A stretch of 40,262 nt of DNA from Nocardiopsis sp. N85 (GCF_028882275.1 NZ_JARBUT010000008.1:1-40262), one strand, 5' to 3'; shown: positions 1 to 8,094, numbered from the stretch's first letter. Notes: generated from the sequence alone by a model not told the origin. Made by a program: numbers and translations.

Positions 1-2
1 AG

Positions 3-77
3 GTCACCGCGATGGTCCACCGGGTCCTGACCGACCGTTTCCCCTTCCCCTCCCGGTTCGAGAGGCCCGGAGTCTGA
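3..77 (+). CDS. 3' end of an unidentified gene (partial)
   Basis: An open frame enters from the left edge and ends at TGA 75-77, giving about 24 residues that finish in FPFPSRFERPGV. Twenty-two of 24 third positions are G or C, as expected for coding DNA in this genome. The strong hairpin at 150-209 lies just downstream in the same direction and would suit a terminator for it. The fragment is too short to assign to a family; I infer only that a plus-strand gene ends here. Confidence 0.45.
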   Translation, partial: VTAMVHRVLTDRFPFPSRFERPGV

Positions 78-149
78 CCGCCGGTCCCCACGGCCGGACG
101 GACGGCCACGGAGCGTCGACCGCATACTGGACGGGCGCGCCTTCGGACG

Positions 150-209
150 CCTCCGGACGTACGAGGACCCCCGGCCGCGCGGGCACGGGGGTCCTCGTAC
201 GTCCGGAGG
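150..209 (+). terminator. Perfect 23-bp inverted repeat, probable terminator
   Basis: The arms 150-172 and 187-209 are perfect reverse complements of 23 bp around a 14-nt loop. There is no T-tract, which is common for actinobacterial terminators. It sits 72 bp after the stop of the partial gene at the left edge and would end that transcript. It could equally stop minus-strand transcription coming from 350-430. Confidence 0.7.
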
Positions 210-692
210 GCTCGTGTGTCCGGGGGCACCAGCCACCGTCGGGCTCTTCGGCGTCCAGCCGTGCGAGCGCCCCGAAGGTGCCCTCGTCGGCGTAGAAGTT
301 CCCCTCCCCCTTCCTCCTACTCGTCCTCCTCGAAGCGCGACCCCATACGTGTTCCCCCTGTCGTGCGATCGGCCGTGAACAGGACGCGGGTTCAGTCAAA
401 CACGTTGCTATGAACGCCCCATAAATCAACAAAAGGAACACGGGCACAGGGAGGCCGATAAGCCTTCCAGATGTGAACTCGGACACTGTTTTCGCAGCTC
501 AGGGCTACACATCAACACAGATTTCATCTCGACTGGACAACGTCGACCCTTATCTGGCCAGATCCGGTCAAAGCCATCGGATACTGAAAACGCAGGGCAT
601 TCCCCGAGCGCCGTCATCCCTCCGGCGCTCAGCCGCGCGCCCATGGCCGCCGCCCCCTGCGCCCTCATCTTCACCGAGCCCAAGGCCCACCC
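210..692. other. Intergenic region upstream of the acyltransferase gene
   Basis: No convincing gene was found in these roughly 480 bases. The part 400-600 is clearly richer in A and T than its surroundings, as promoters are here. It holds a perfect 10-bp palindrome TCTGGCCAGA near 555 and a GATACT hexamer near 580, but no matching -35 box was found. On the minus strand a GGGGGA Shine-Dalgarno followed by ATG near 345 opens a frame of only 9 codons; the GC-biased frame after it lacks a usable start and runs through the hairpin at 150-209. Confidence 0.4.
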
Positions 693-2825
693 GTGTCCTC
701 TTCTGCCCAGAGTCCCGTGTTCCGCGTGCCCGAGGTCCGTCGCCGACGCGACGACATCGAGGGGCTGCGGGGGATCGCCGCCCTGCTCATCGCCGTCTAC
801 CACATCTGGTTCGGGACGGTCTCCGGCGGCGTCGACGTCTTCCTGATCCTCACCGGGTTCCTCATCACCGGATCCATGGTGCGGGCGCTGGAACGCGACG
901 GGCGCATCGGCATCGGCGCGTTCTGGAGCCGGACCGCCCGGCGGCTCTTCCCGGCCGGGGCCGTGGTCCTGGGCGCGGTCCTGATCGGGGCCTTCCTGTT
1001 CCTGCCCCGATCGGGCTGGACCGCCGTCATCGCCGACGTGCGGGCCGCCGCGCTCTACCACGTCAACTGGCACCTGGCGCTGGGCTCGGTCGACTACATG
1101 GCGCGGGACTCCGCCTCCAGCCCGGTCCAGCACTTCTGGTCGCTGGGCGTGCAGGGGCAGTTCTACCTGCTGTGGCCGATCCTGCTCACCCTCGTCGCCC
1201 TGGCCGCCGTACGCCTGGGCGGCGGGGTCCGGACCGCGGTGACGGCGACGGTGACCGGGGTGTTCGCCCTGTCGTTCGGCTACTCCCTGTGGATCACCTC
1301 GACCGAGCCGACGTGGGCCTACTTCGACACCGGCGCCCGCCTGTGGGAACCCGCCCTGGGCGGACTGCTCGCGCTGCTCATGCCCTATCTGCGCGTGCCC
1401 CGCGCGGTGCGCGCCGTCGCCGGGTGGATCGGCCTGCTCGCCCTGATCTCCTGCGGCGTGATCATCGGCGACTCGTTGCCCTACCCCGGGTACGCCTCGC
1501 TGTGGCCGATCACGGCCGCCGTGCTGATCCTGGTGGCCGGTGCCGACGGGGAGCCCGGCCGGTGGTCCGCCAACCGCCTGCTGGGACTGCGCCCGCTCAC
1601 GTGGCTGGGCCGGCACTCCTTCACGCTGTTCCTGTGGCACTGGCCGGTGCTCGTCTTCTACCTGGAGGTCACGAACCGGGTGAAGCCGTCGATGACCGGC
1701 GGCCTCATGGTCCTGGGCGCCTCCTTCGCGGCGGCCCTGGCCACGTCGTGGATCGTCGACGGCGGTGTCGACCGGGTCCTGCGCGACCGGCGGTCACCGT
1801 CGTGGTCGCTGGCCGCCGGGGTGCTGTTCGCGGTCCCGGTCCTGCTGGGCTCCCTGCTCTGGAACGCCGGGATCGAGCACGAGCGCGAGCTGCGCGCGCG
1901 ACTCAGCGCCGACCCGACCGCCTATCCCGGGGCGGCCGTGCACCTGAGCCCGGAGCTGGCGGCGAGCCTGCCGTCGCTGCCGGTGTACCCGGACACCACC
2001 ACGGTGAAGCGGGACACCATCTCCCAGACCAGCGCGTGCAACGTGACCATCCCCGACGCGGAGCTGATCTCCTGCGAGTTCGGGGCCGTGGACTCGGAGT
2101 ACACACTGGTCCTCACCGGCAGTTCGCACGCACGGCACTGGTTCCAGGCGCTCCTGCCCATCGCCGAACACCACGGGTGGCGGCTGGTGATCATGACCAA
2201 GAACGCCTGCCAGTTCAGCGCCGAGGAGCAGGTCTTCGAAGGCGCGGTGTACGAGGAGTGCAACGCCTGGAACGACCAGGTCACGGCGGAACTGGAGCGG
2301 ATGCGCCCGAACGCGGTGTTCACCCTGGGCACGCTGACGCAGCAGGGCGACGGAAGCCTGGAGCACGTGCCGGCCGGGTTCGTGGAGCACTGGCGGTGGC
2401 TGGAGGAGCGCGGCATCGACGTGGTCGCGGTCCGTGACACGCCCCGCTTCTCCTTCGACGTGGCCGACTGCGTCGACCGCGCCGGCGCCGGCGCCTGTGC
2501 CGAGGACCGGGCGTACACGCTGGCGGAGGTCTCGCCCCTGGAGGAGGCCGAGGACCTGCCGGCGGGTGTGCGGGTGGTGGACCTGTCCGACTACCTGTGC
2601 CGGGACGGTCGGTGCCCGGGGGTGATCGGCAACCAGCTGGCCTACTACGACGACAACCACTTCTCGTACGCGTTCTCGTCGTCCCTGGCGGTCCTGCTGG
2701 AGCCGCTGCTCCTGGAGGCCCTCCCGGACGCCCCGGTCGCCGACACCACCCTCGCCGACCACACCTCCACCCTCATCGACGGGCGCACCGAGGCCGCCGC
2801 CGATCCCACCGTCACCCTCCGCTGA
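693..2825 (+). CDS. OafA/YrhL-type membrane acyltransferase with C-terminal SGNH domain
   Basis: This 710-residue protein is an acyltransferase-3 family enzyme, expected to move acetyl or other acyl groups across the membrane onto an envelope polysaccharide or related acceptor. The N-terminal half has the family block RGIAALLIAVYH with His37, then GGVDVFLILTGFLITG at residues 45-60, and about ten hydrophobic segments to roughly residue 400. The remaining part is an extracytoplasmic SGNH hydrolase-like domain: block I reads TGSSHARHW (Ser478) and the closing block reads DDNHFS (Asp653, His656). Both catalytic blocks therefore appear intact. GTG at 693 is used because it opens the conserved N-terminus. 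It converges on the DUF6716 gene, with a shared terminator between them. The acceptor cannot be told from sequence; a surface glycan is inferred from the family and the glycosyltransferase-like neighbours. Confidence 0.9.
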   Translation: MSSSAQSPVFRVPEVRRRRDDIEGLRGIAALLIAVYHIWFGTVSGGVDVFLILTGFLITGSMVRALERDGRIGIGAFWSRTARRLFPAGAVVLGAVLIGAFLFLPRSGWTAVIADVRAAALYHVNWHLALGSVDYMARDSASSPVQHFWSLGVQGQFYLLWPILLTLVALAAVRLGGGVRTAVTATVTGVFALSFGYSLWITSTEPTWAYFDTGARLWEPALGGLLALLMPYLRVPRAVRAVAGWIGLLALISCGVIIGDSLPYPGYASLWPITAAVLILVAGADGEPGRWSANRLLGLRPLTWLGRHSFTLFLWHWPVLVFYLEVTNRVKPSMTGGLMVLGASFAAALATSWIVDGGVDRVLRDRRSPSWSLAAGVLFAVPVLLGSLLWNAGIEHERELRARLSADPTAYPGAAVHLSPELAASLPSLPVYPDTTTVKRDTISQTSACNVTIPDAELISCEFGAVDSEYTLVLTGSSHARHWFQALLPIAEHHGWRLVIMTKNACQFSAEEQVFEGAVYEECNAWNDQVTAELERMRPNAVFTLGTLTQQGDGSLEHVPAGFVEHWRWLEERGIDVVAVRDTPRFSFDVADCVDRAGAGACAEDRAYTLAEVSPLEEAEDLPAGVRVVDLSDYLCRDGRCPGVIGNQLAYYDDNHFSYAFSSSLAVLLEPLLLEALPDAPVADTTLADHTSTLIDGRTEAAADPTVTLR

Positions 2826-2870
2826 CCCCGCCCTGCCTCCCCGAGGGCCGGGCGGCCCCGGACGCGGGAT

Positions 2871-2915
2871 CCGCCGGTCGCGACGGCCGACCTTCGGGTC
2901 GGGTGCGGCCGGCGG
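2871..2915. terminator. Bidirectional hairpin between convergent genes
   Basis: An outer 7-bp stem (2871-2877 with 2909-2915) encloses a perfect 6-bp stem 2887-2892/2897-2902 closed by a TTCG tetraloop with a C-G closing pair. It lies between the stop of the acyltransferase (+) and the stop of the DUF6716 gene (-), so it can serve both transcripts. Confidence 0.65.
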
Positions 2916-2919
2916 GGGC

Positions 2920-4116
2920 TCAGTGGGCGGGCCAGGGCGCGCGGGGACCCGAGCGCAGGAGGGACGGGGCTCCGCCCAGATCGGCGAGGATCCGCCGGCG
3001 GGCACGGCGATGGACCGACTCGTCGAGCAGGGTCGGTCGGGCCGGAAGCTCCCCGCGCCGGGTGCGGAGCACCAGCTCGGCGAGGCGGCGCGTCCAGTCC
3101 TCCCGCTCCGGCGGGTGGAAGTGGTTCTCCCGCGCCCATCGAGGCGAGGGGACCCGGAAGCGCACCGCGCGCACGTCGTCGAGGGTCCCGAAGAGGTCCC
3201 CGTCCTCGAACACCGTCGCCCCGGCGTCGTCCCCCACATCGCTCAGGACGATCACCGGGACGTCCATCGAGATCGCCTCCAGCGCCGTCGGCGAGCCGAC
3301 GGTGACCAGCCCCCGCGCCCGGTCCAGCTGGGCCGCGACGGGTCCGGCCCGGAAGAGCACCGTGTGGTCGCGGACGCTCCCGGCCGCCACCAGGGAGCGC
3401 CACAGCTCCTCGTAGTCCCCGCCCGGAGCGGTGGTCCGCCGCTCGCCCGGGCAGACGACGACCTCCAGGTCGGGCCGGTTCTCGGCGAGGTCGGCGAGCG
3501 CCTCCAGGATCCGTTCGCGGTGGCGAGGCGGGGCCGGAACGTGGTCCTGGGCGGCGAACACCACACGGTGCGGGCGGGCCCTGCGGGGTTCGCGCACGAT
3601 GGGCAGCGGTGTCCCCGCCAGCGCGACCTCGGCGCCGACGCCGATCTTCTCCCCCAGTTCGGCGAACGCCGTGACCTCGCGCAGGCTGTGCAGCACGAGC
3701 AGGTCGACGCGGGACCGGTGGAGCCATTCGTGTTCGCCGGCGGGAAGCGCGGGCGCCGGAAGGGTGGAGACCACGACGGGTCGGCGGCGACCGGTCGGCA
3801 GGATCCCGGACAGGGCGTCGGTGACCCGGGCGGTGCAGTTGAGCATGACGACGTCGGGGACCCGACGGCGGATCAGACGGCGCAGCTCGGGCAGGGTCAG
3901 GACCGGTACGCGACGGCCGGCCAGCCCGGTGTCGGCGACGGCGCCCCGTAGCCGGGCGGGCGCGGGGGCGATGGGTGACCGCACGACGGCGAGGCCGACG
4001 GTGTGACCGTGCCCGGGCAGGGCGTCGAACATGGCCGCGGACAACCGGACGTACTGCTCGGTGTCCGCCACGGCCACGACCGTCAGGTCCATGCCGCCGA
4101 GGTCGGGGTCGCTCAC
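2920..4116 (-). CDS. DUF6716-type putative glycosyltransferase
   Basis: This 398-residue protein resembles the actinobacterial DUF6716 putative glycosyltransferases. Recognition rests on the N-terminal block VVAVADTEQYVRLSAAM followed by VVRSPIAPAP, and on a second half organised like a GT-B enzyme, with VVFAAQDHVPAP starting a new Rossmann-like unit and a late GSPTALEAISMDVPVIVLSD block typical of nucleotide-sugar binding. No membrane segment or signal peptide is visible, so it should be cytosolic. GTG at 4116 is chosen because AGGAGG lies 6 nt upstream; ATG at 4092 is an internal alternative. A truncated paralogue lies at 7966-8094. Donor and acceptor sugars are unknown. In other actinobacteria, as I recall, this family sits beside polysialyltransferase and NeuA/NeuB-type genes, which fits the relics about 4 kb away. 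Confidence 0.7.
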   Translation of the reverse strand: MSDPDLGGMDLTVVAVADTEQYVRLSAAMFDALPGHGHTVGLAVVRSPIAPAPARLRGAVADTGLAGRRVPVLTLPELRRLIRRRVPDVVMLNCTARVTDALSGILPTGRRRPVVVSTLPAPALPAGEHEWLHRSRVDLLVLHSLREVTAFAELGEKIGVGAEVALAGTPLPIVREPRRARPHRVVFAAQDHVPAPPRHRERILEALADLAENRPDLEVVVCPGERRTTAPGGDYEELWRSLVAAGSVRDHTVLFRAGPVAAQLDRARGLVTVGSPTALEAISMDVPVIVLSDVGDDAGATVFEDGDLFGTLDDVRAVRFRVPSPRWARENHFHPPEREDWTRRLAELVLRTRRGELPARPTLLDESVHRRARRRILADLGGAPSLLRSGPRAPWPAH

Positions 4117-4205
4117 GTCGGTCCTCCTGGAGGTGTCCGTGCGGCACCGGGAACACCGAGGCGCCACGGTGGTCTCGGGGTACGCCGACAGCCTACACAC
4201 ACAAA

Positions 4206-4221
4206 GTATCGACATGGATAC
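4206..4221. promoter_or_regulatory. GTATC-N6-GATAC palindrome in a divergent intergenic region
   Basis: Arms 4206-4210 and 4217-4221 are perfect 5-bp inverted repeats around GACATG. They lie in the 237-bp gap between the DUF6716 gene (-) and the DUF418 gene (+), which are divergently transcribed. The spacing suits a dimeric repressor site. A TAGGCT hexamer on the minus strand nearby could be a -10 box, but no good -35 box accompanies it. The operator role is inference. Confidence 0.3.
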
Positions 4222-4353
4222 CCTTCGGAGTGATGACTGTTCGTCCCGGTGGGCGGCGGCTCCCCGGCCTCGGTGACCTCCGTCACCGAACCGTCCGGCT
4301 CGCGGTTCGCGTTGATCGCAGTGCACGTTGAGGAATGACGCACAGGGGGGCGC

Positions 4354-5802
4354 ATGGCCGTCGTCGAGGCCGTAGAGCCGGCGGGGGACGCCGAGGAACC
4401 GAGGGCCGTCCGGCCACGCGAACGCCTGGTGGGGGTGGACGCGGCCCGGGGGGTCGCGCTGCTCGGGGTGTTCATCGCGCACATGGGGGTGCCGTTGGCC
4501 CTCCTCCTGACCGGGGGCGTCGACGTCCACGACACCGAGAAGGAGATCGAGGGGCTCGGCGGCACCGTCGTGGAGTGGATCTCGATCGCGGTGAGCGGCC
4601 GGTCCGCGGCGTTGTTCGCGTTCCTGGCCGGGATCTCCCTGGTGCTCCTGGCCGGGCGGAGCCGCCCCGGGACCCGCACGGAACGCAACCGGGTCCGGGT
4701 GCGGATCGCGGTGCGCGCGCTCATTCTCGTCGCGATCGGTTACGGTCTGGCGGTCCTGGGCTCCCTGGCGGTCATCCTGCACTTCTACGGGGTGTTCTTC
4801 CTGTTGGCGATCCCCCTGTTGTGGCTGCGCACCCGGCACCTGGTGGCGCTCGCCGTGGCGGTGGCGCTGATCGGCCCGCAGGCGACCTTGGCCGCCCAGT
4901 ACCTGATGCCCGTCGACGGCTGGTTCCAGAGCGTGTCCGACGAGGAGGAATGGACCGAGAAGGACGAGTCGGAGTGGGCGTCCACCTGGGGGGACCCGGA
5001 GTGGGCGGAGTCCAAGGAGGCGTACTGGAGCTCCTTGGAGGGGTCCGACGGCGAGGACCCCTTCTCGGAGGAGGGCTCCTTGGAGGGCATGCCGCTGTTC
5101 ACGTTCGACATGCTGGAAGGCCCTTTGGACTTCCTGTTCCTGGGTCTGTACCCGGCGGCGGTGTTCATGGCCTACGTCCTGGCCGGGATGATCGTCGCCC
5201 GCACCGGCCTGCGGTCCCGGAGGGTGCGCCTGTGGCTGGTCGGCGCGGGGGTCGGCATGGCCGCCCTCGGCTACGGTTCGTCGTGGCTGCTGCTCGGACC
5301 GCTGAGCCGGTTCCTGCCCGAGGACGGCGAGTACGTCTCCTGGTGGTCGTTGTTCGAGGCCTATTCGCACAGCAACACCACCGTCGAAGTGGTGGGCAAC
5401 ACCGGGGTGGCGATGGCCGTGATCGGCCTGTGCCTCCTCATGGCCGAGACCCGACCGGCACGGATCGCGCTGTACCCGATCGGGGCCATCGGAGCCATGA
5501 CCCTCACCCTCTACACCGCCCACGGGGTGCTGTTGTGGGCCGTCTACGGGACGCTCCTGCCCGCATGGGCGTGGCCGGTGGAAACGTACACGGTGGAGAT
5601 CACCCTGGTGGTCTCCCTGGTCTTCGCCACGGTGTGGCGCCTCACCCTGGGCGCCGGTCCGATGGAGCGGCCGACCACGGCGATCTCACGATGGGCCGCC
5701 CGCGTGGTGGTGCGCGACGGGTCGGACGCGACCGCTCCGGCGGTCAGGCGGGACCCGGCCGTTCAGGAGCCGGCCGCGAACGAACCGGCCGCGAAGGAGT
5801 GA
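4354..5802 (+). CDS. DUF418 family membrane protein with acidic loop
   Basis: This 482-residue integral membrane protein starts with the DUF418/YeiB-like block RLVGVDAARGVALLGVFIAHMG and has about nine to ten hydrophobic segments. The family resembles membrane acyltransferases such as heparan-alpha-glucosaminide N-acetyltransferase, but no DUF418 member's reaction is securely known to me. Residues 190-246, between two membrane segments, form an unusually acidic and Trp-rich loop with many Glu, Asp and Ser. The tail from about residue 460 is hydrophilic and ends in repeated EPAA-type units. ATG 4354 is preceded by a run of six G. It converges on the crotonase gene, with a strong shared hairpin between. 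A role in surface-glycan or cell-wall modification is possible but unproven. Confidence 0.8.
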   Translation: MAVVEAVEPAGDAEEPRAVRPRERLVGVDAARGVALLGVFIAHMGVPLALLLTGGVDVHDTEKEIEGLGGTVVEWISIAVSGRSAALFAFLAGISLVLLAGRSRPGTRTERNRVRVRIAVRALILVAIGYGLAVLGSLAVILHFYGVFFLLAIPLLWLRTRHLVALAVAVALIGPQATLAAQYLMPVDGWFQSVSDEEEWTEKDESEWASTWGDPEWAESKEAYWSSLEGSDGEDPFSEEGSLEGMPLFTFDMLEGPLDFLFLGLYPAAVFMAYVLAGMIVARTGLRSRRVRLWLVGAGVGMAALGYGSSWLLLGPLSRFLPEDGEYVSWWSLFEAYSHSNTTVEVVGNTGVAMAVIGLCLLMAETRPARIALYPIGAIGAMTLTLYTAHGVLLWAVYGTLLPAWAWPVETYTVEITLVVSLVFATVWRLTLGAGPMERPTTAISRWAARVVVRDGSDATAPAVRRDPAVQEPAANEPAAKE

Positions 5803-5809
5803 CGGCACG

Positions 5810-5842
5810 GCGACGGTCGCCCTCGACGAGGGCGACCGTCGC
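5810..5842. terminator. 15-bp perfect hairpin between convergent genes
   Basis: Arms 5810-5824 and 5828-5842 are perfect reverse complements with a 3-nt loop (the innermost pairs probably open). It lies between the DUF418 stop (+) and the crotonase stop (-), and is symmetric enough to end both transcripts. Confidence 0.75.
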
Positions 5843-5871
5843 GCGCGAACCACGGGTGCCGTGTGGGAGGG

Positions 5872-6636
5872 TTACTCGCCCTGCCACACGGGGGCGCGCT
5901 TCTCGGCGAAGGCCGTCGCGCCCTCCATGGCGTCCCGGCTGACGAAGACCGGACCCGCCAGCTCGTTCTGCCGGTCCCACATGTCGGCCGTGGACCAGTC
6001 GTCCGACTCGGTGATGATCTGCTTGGAGACGCGCACCGCCAGCGGACCGTTGGCGGCGACCCTGGCCGCCAGCTCCTTGGCGCCCTCCAGGGCACCGCCC
6101 TTGGCGGTGACCCGGTTGACCAGGCCGAGCGAGGCCATGCGCGGGGCGTCGACGAAGTCACCGGTGAGGGCGAACTCCATGGCCAGGTTGCGCGGGACGC
6201 GGTGGTGCAGGCGCAGCAGGCCACCGGCGCCGGCCACCAGGCCGCGCTTGACCTCGGGGATGCCGAACCGGGCGTCCTCGGCGGCCACGACCAGGTCGCA
6301 GGCGAGCACCGCCTCGAACCCGCCGGCCAGGGCGTAGCCCTCGACCGCGGCGATCAGCGGCTTCTTGGGCGGGGACTGGGCGAACCCGCCGAACCCGCGG
6401 CCCTCGACCAGCGGGACCTCGCCCCTCATGAAGGCCTTCAGGTCCATCCCGGCGCAGAAGGTGCCCCCGGCGCCGGTGATGATGCCCACGGTCAGGTCCG
6501 TGCGCGAGTCCAGATCGTCGAGAGCCTCGGCGATCCCCCGCGCGACCGCGGCGTTCACCGCGTTCTTGGCCTGGGGCCGGTTGATGGTGATGACGGCGAC
6601 GCCGTCCTCGGCCGTGTAGAGAACCTCGTCGGACAC
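5872..6636 (-). CDS. Enoyl-CoA hydratase/isomerase (crotonase) family protein
   Basis: This 254-residue crotonase-fold protein most likely hydrates 2-enoyl-CoA to 3-hydroxyacyl-CoA. The oxyanion-hole regions GTFCAGMDLKAF (about 58-69) and GYALAGGFE are present. Both glutamates used by true hydratases are kept: Glu108 in GGFEAVLACD and Glu128 in FGIPEVKRG. The length is normal for the family. Start GTG 6636 follows a GGGGGAG sequence closely. It lies 9 bp after the stop of the short-chain dehydrogenase gene, so the two are almost surely co-transcribed. Together they could do steps two and three of a beta-oxidation cycle. The chain length or special substrate cannot be read from sequence. Confidence 0.9.
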   Translation of the reverse strand: MSDEVLYTAEDGVAVITINRPQAKNAVNAAVARGIAEALDDLDSRTDLTVGIITGAGGTFCAGMDLKAFMRGEVPLVEGRGFGGFAQSPPKKPLIAAVEGYALAGGFEAVLACDLVVAAEDARFGIPEVKRGLVAGAGGLLRLHHRVPRNLAMEFALTGDFVDAPRMASLGLVNRVTAKGGALEGAKELAARVAANGPLAVRVSKQIITESDDWSTADMWDRQNELAGPVFVSRDAMEGATAFAEKRAPVWQGE

Positions 6637-6645
6637 GGTCTCCCC

Positions 6646-7419
6646 CTACTTCGGCGGCATGCGGAGGGCGCCGTCGATGCGGACGACCTCACCGTTGATG
6701 TAGCTGACCTCCAGGAGGGTGCGGGCCAGCTTGGCGAACTCCGCGGCGGTGCCCAGGCGCTTGGGGAAGGGCACCGGGGCGGCCAGCCGCTGCTTGAACT
6801 GCTCGGACGCCTCGCCCTCACCGTAGATCGGGGTCTCCAGGATGCCGGGGGCGATCGTGTTGACCGTGATGCCGACGGCCGCCAGGTCGCGGGCCGCGGG
6901 CAGGGTCATGCCGATGACGCCGCCCTTGGAGGAGGAGTAGGCGATCTGGCCGATCTGGCCCTCGATGCCGGCGAGGGAGGCGGTGTTGACGATGGAACCG
7001 CGTTCGCCGTCCTCGTTGAGGGGCTCGGTCTTGGCGATCTCGGCCGCGGACAGGCGCAGCACGTTGAAGGTGCCGATGAGGTTGACCTGGATGACCTTCT
7101 GGTAACTGGCCAGGTCGTGAGGGTTGCCGGACTTGTCGACGGTGCGGGTGGCCCAGCCGATGCCGGCGCAGGAGACCGCGACGCGGAAGGGGGAGCCGGT
7201 GTCGACGGCGGCCCGCACCGCCGCCTTGACCTGGTCTTCGTCGGAGACGTCGGTGGCGACGAAGACGCCGCCGAGCTCCTTGGCGATGGCCTCGCCGCGT
7301 TCGGCGTTGAGGTCGGCGATGACGACGGTGGCACCGGCGGAGGCGAGTTCCCTGGCGGTGGCCTCACCGAGGCCACTCGCGCCGCCCGAGACGAGGGCGG
7401 AGATTCCGTTGAGATCCAT
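6646..7419 (-). CDS. Short-chain dehydrogenase, 3-hydroxyacyl-CoA dehydrogenase type 2-like
   Basis: This 257-residue SDR has the NAD-binding motif SGGASGLG (11-18), Asp36 after the second strand (favouring NAD over NADP), catalytic Ser148 in NTASLAG and the YSSSK motif (Tyr161, Lys165). The mid-protein segment and the close ending [11 protein letters not shown] resemble the HSD17B10-like 3-hydroxyacyl-CoA dehydrogenases. Its neighbour, a crotonase 9 bp downstream, supports a role in acyl-CoA oxidation. ATG 7419 is chosen because the family starts about ten residues before the glycine motif; an in-frame GTG at 7449 would add ten atypical residues. No strong Shine-Dalgarno precedes either start. 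Confidence 0.88.
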   Translation of the reverse strand: MDLNGISALVSGGASGLGEATARELASAGATVVIADLNAERGEAIAKELGGVFVATDVSDEDQVKAAVRAAVDTGSPFRVAVSCAGIGWATRTVDKSGNPHDLASYQKVIQVNLIGTFNVLRLSAAEIAKTEPLNEDGERGSIVNTASLAGIEGQIGQIAYSSSKGGVIGMTLPAARDLAAVGITVNTIAPGILETPIYGEGEASEQFKQRLAAPVPFPKRLGTAAEFAKLARTLLEVSYINGEVVRIDGALRMPPK

Positions 7420-7913
7420 GGGCCGCACTCTACAGAGGATGTGACCCACGCACTAGAACCGGGTTCGGTAAATCGGGCACGGCACACCGACCCCGTGCCC
7501 TCCTTCGCCCCACCCCGCTCCGCGCGACCGAAAGTGGCGCACGCCACCGCAGGGAAAACGCATCCGCTCCACCTCCCTCAAATCCTTCGCGAAGTCGGTC
7601 GAGATAACGAGTACATCTACCTTGAAAACCGGCGAAGCGCCGAAGGAATGTCATGAGAGTCCAGGCGCGGACGCGGCGCCGAGAAACACTCCTGAAAAAT
7701 CCCGAGAAGCCGCGGAAATCCCCTGATCGACGTGCACCGCAGAGCCGTCCACCATGCGGGAGGCCGACTTCCGAACATAGGAGCACGCTCACGGGAAGGG
7801 GATGGGTCGGCTTTCGAAAAGGAGGACGACCCCCATCCAGGAGAATGGAATAATAGAGGCCGATCGGCTTCGGTGCCCCGTTCCCCCAACTCGTTCACCC
7901 TCGGAGCCGTGCT
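7420..7913. other. Long gene-free region between divergent genes
   Basis: About 490 bases without a supported gene separate the dehydrogenase (-) from the NeuA-like relic (+). The base composition is less GC-rich than the flanking genes, especially 7550-7720 and 7840-7860. It contains the GAACCGGGTTC palindrome at 7456-7466. A CGGAG Shine-Dalgarno at 7902-7906 precedes the TTG of the relic. The rest shows no clear promoter, repeat or RNA structure that I can defend. Confidence 0.4.
7456..7466. promoter_or_regulatory. GAACC-G-GGTTC palindrome upstream of the beta-oxidation pair
   Basis: A perfect 11-bp palindrome lies 37 bp upstream of the dehydrogenase ATG. On the minus strand a TAGAGT hexamer that could serve as a -10 box lies between it and the gene. 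A TetR-like regulator site would be usual for acyl-CoA genes, but the motif does not extend beyond 11 bp and no regulator gene is adjacent. Confidence 0.25.
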
Positions 7914-8033
7914 TTGCGTGTCACCGCCGTCATTCCCGCCCGGGGTGGTTCCAAGGGAATCCCGCTCAAGAACACGGTCCGGTGTCCCACGTGTCCTCGG
8001 GCAGGGAGCCCAGGAGGGCCGCCGACCACGTGA
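7914..8033 (+). pseudogene. NeuA-like acylneuraminate cytidylyltransferase, N-terminal relic
   Basis: TTG 7914, 7 nt after CGGAG, opens a frame whose first 20 codons (7914-7973) read RVTAVIPARGGSKGIPLKN after the start. This is the nucleotide-binding signature of CMP-sialic acid synthetases, where IPARGGSKG contacts CTP. The similarity stops abruptly after codon 20. The frame then runs through the antisense of another gene relic to TGA 8031-8033. An intact enzyme would be about 220-430 residues, so this is a remnant and cannot be active. Its presence implies that the ancestor activated a nonulosonic acid (sialic acid, Kdn or similar) here. A chance match is unlikely given 18 consecutive family-like residues in the right place after a Shine-Dalgarno. 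Confidence 0.7.
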
Positions 8034-8094
8034 GGTGGGAATCGGAGTCGGCGATCGCCATGACCCGGATCCGGCCGTCGCCGTCAGGCTCCAC
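7966..8094 (-). pseudogene. DUF6716-type glycosyltransferase, N-terminal relic
   Basis: A 42-codon minus-strand frame starts with GTG 8094, overlapping the end of the sialyltransferase-like gene, or with an inner ATG near 8061. It reads RIRVMAIADSDSHLTWSAAL and then LGSLPEDTWDT, matching the beginning of the full-length paralogue at 2920-4116 (VVAVADTEQY...SAA..ALP). Similarity ends where the antisense of the NeuA-like relic begins, and a stop follows at 7966-7968. The normal length is about 400 residues, so only the first tenth remains. Coupling to the upstream gene suggests the two were once one operon. Confidence 0.7.

Noticed and set aside
4..486. A 160-codon minus-strand frame near the left edge with a hydrophobic start.
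   Set aside because: It runs through the AT-rich promoter-like stretch and the perfect hairpin at 150-209, resembles no known protein, and its start lacks a Shine-Dalgarno.
2920..5523. An 867-codon minus-strand frame extending the DUF6716 gene across the divergent gap and antisense to the DUF418 gene.
   Set aside because: The part above 4116 is antisense to a well-supported gene, reads as Gln/Arg/Gly-rich low complexity, and a strong Shine-Dalgarno fixes the start at GTG 4116.
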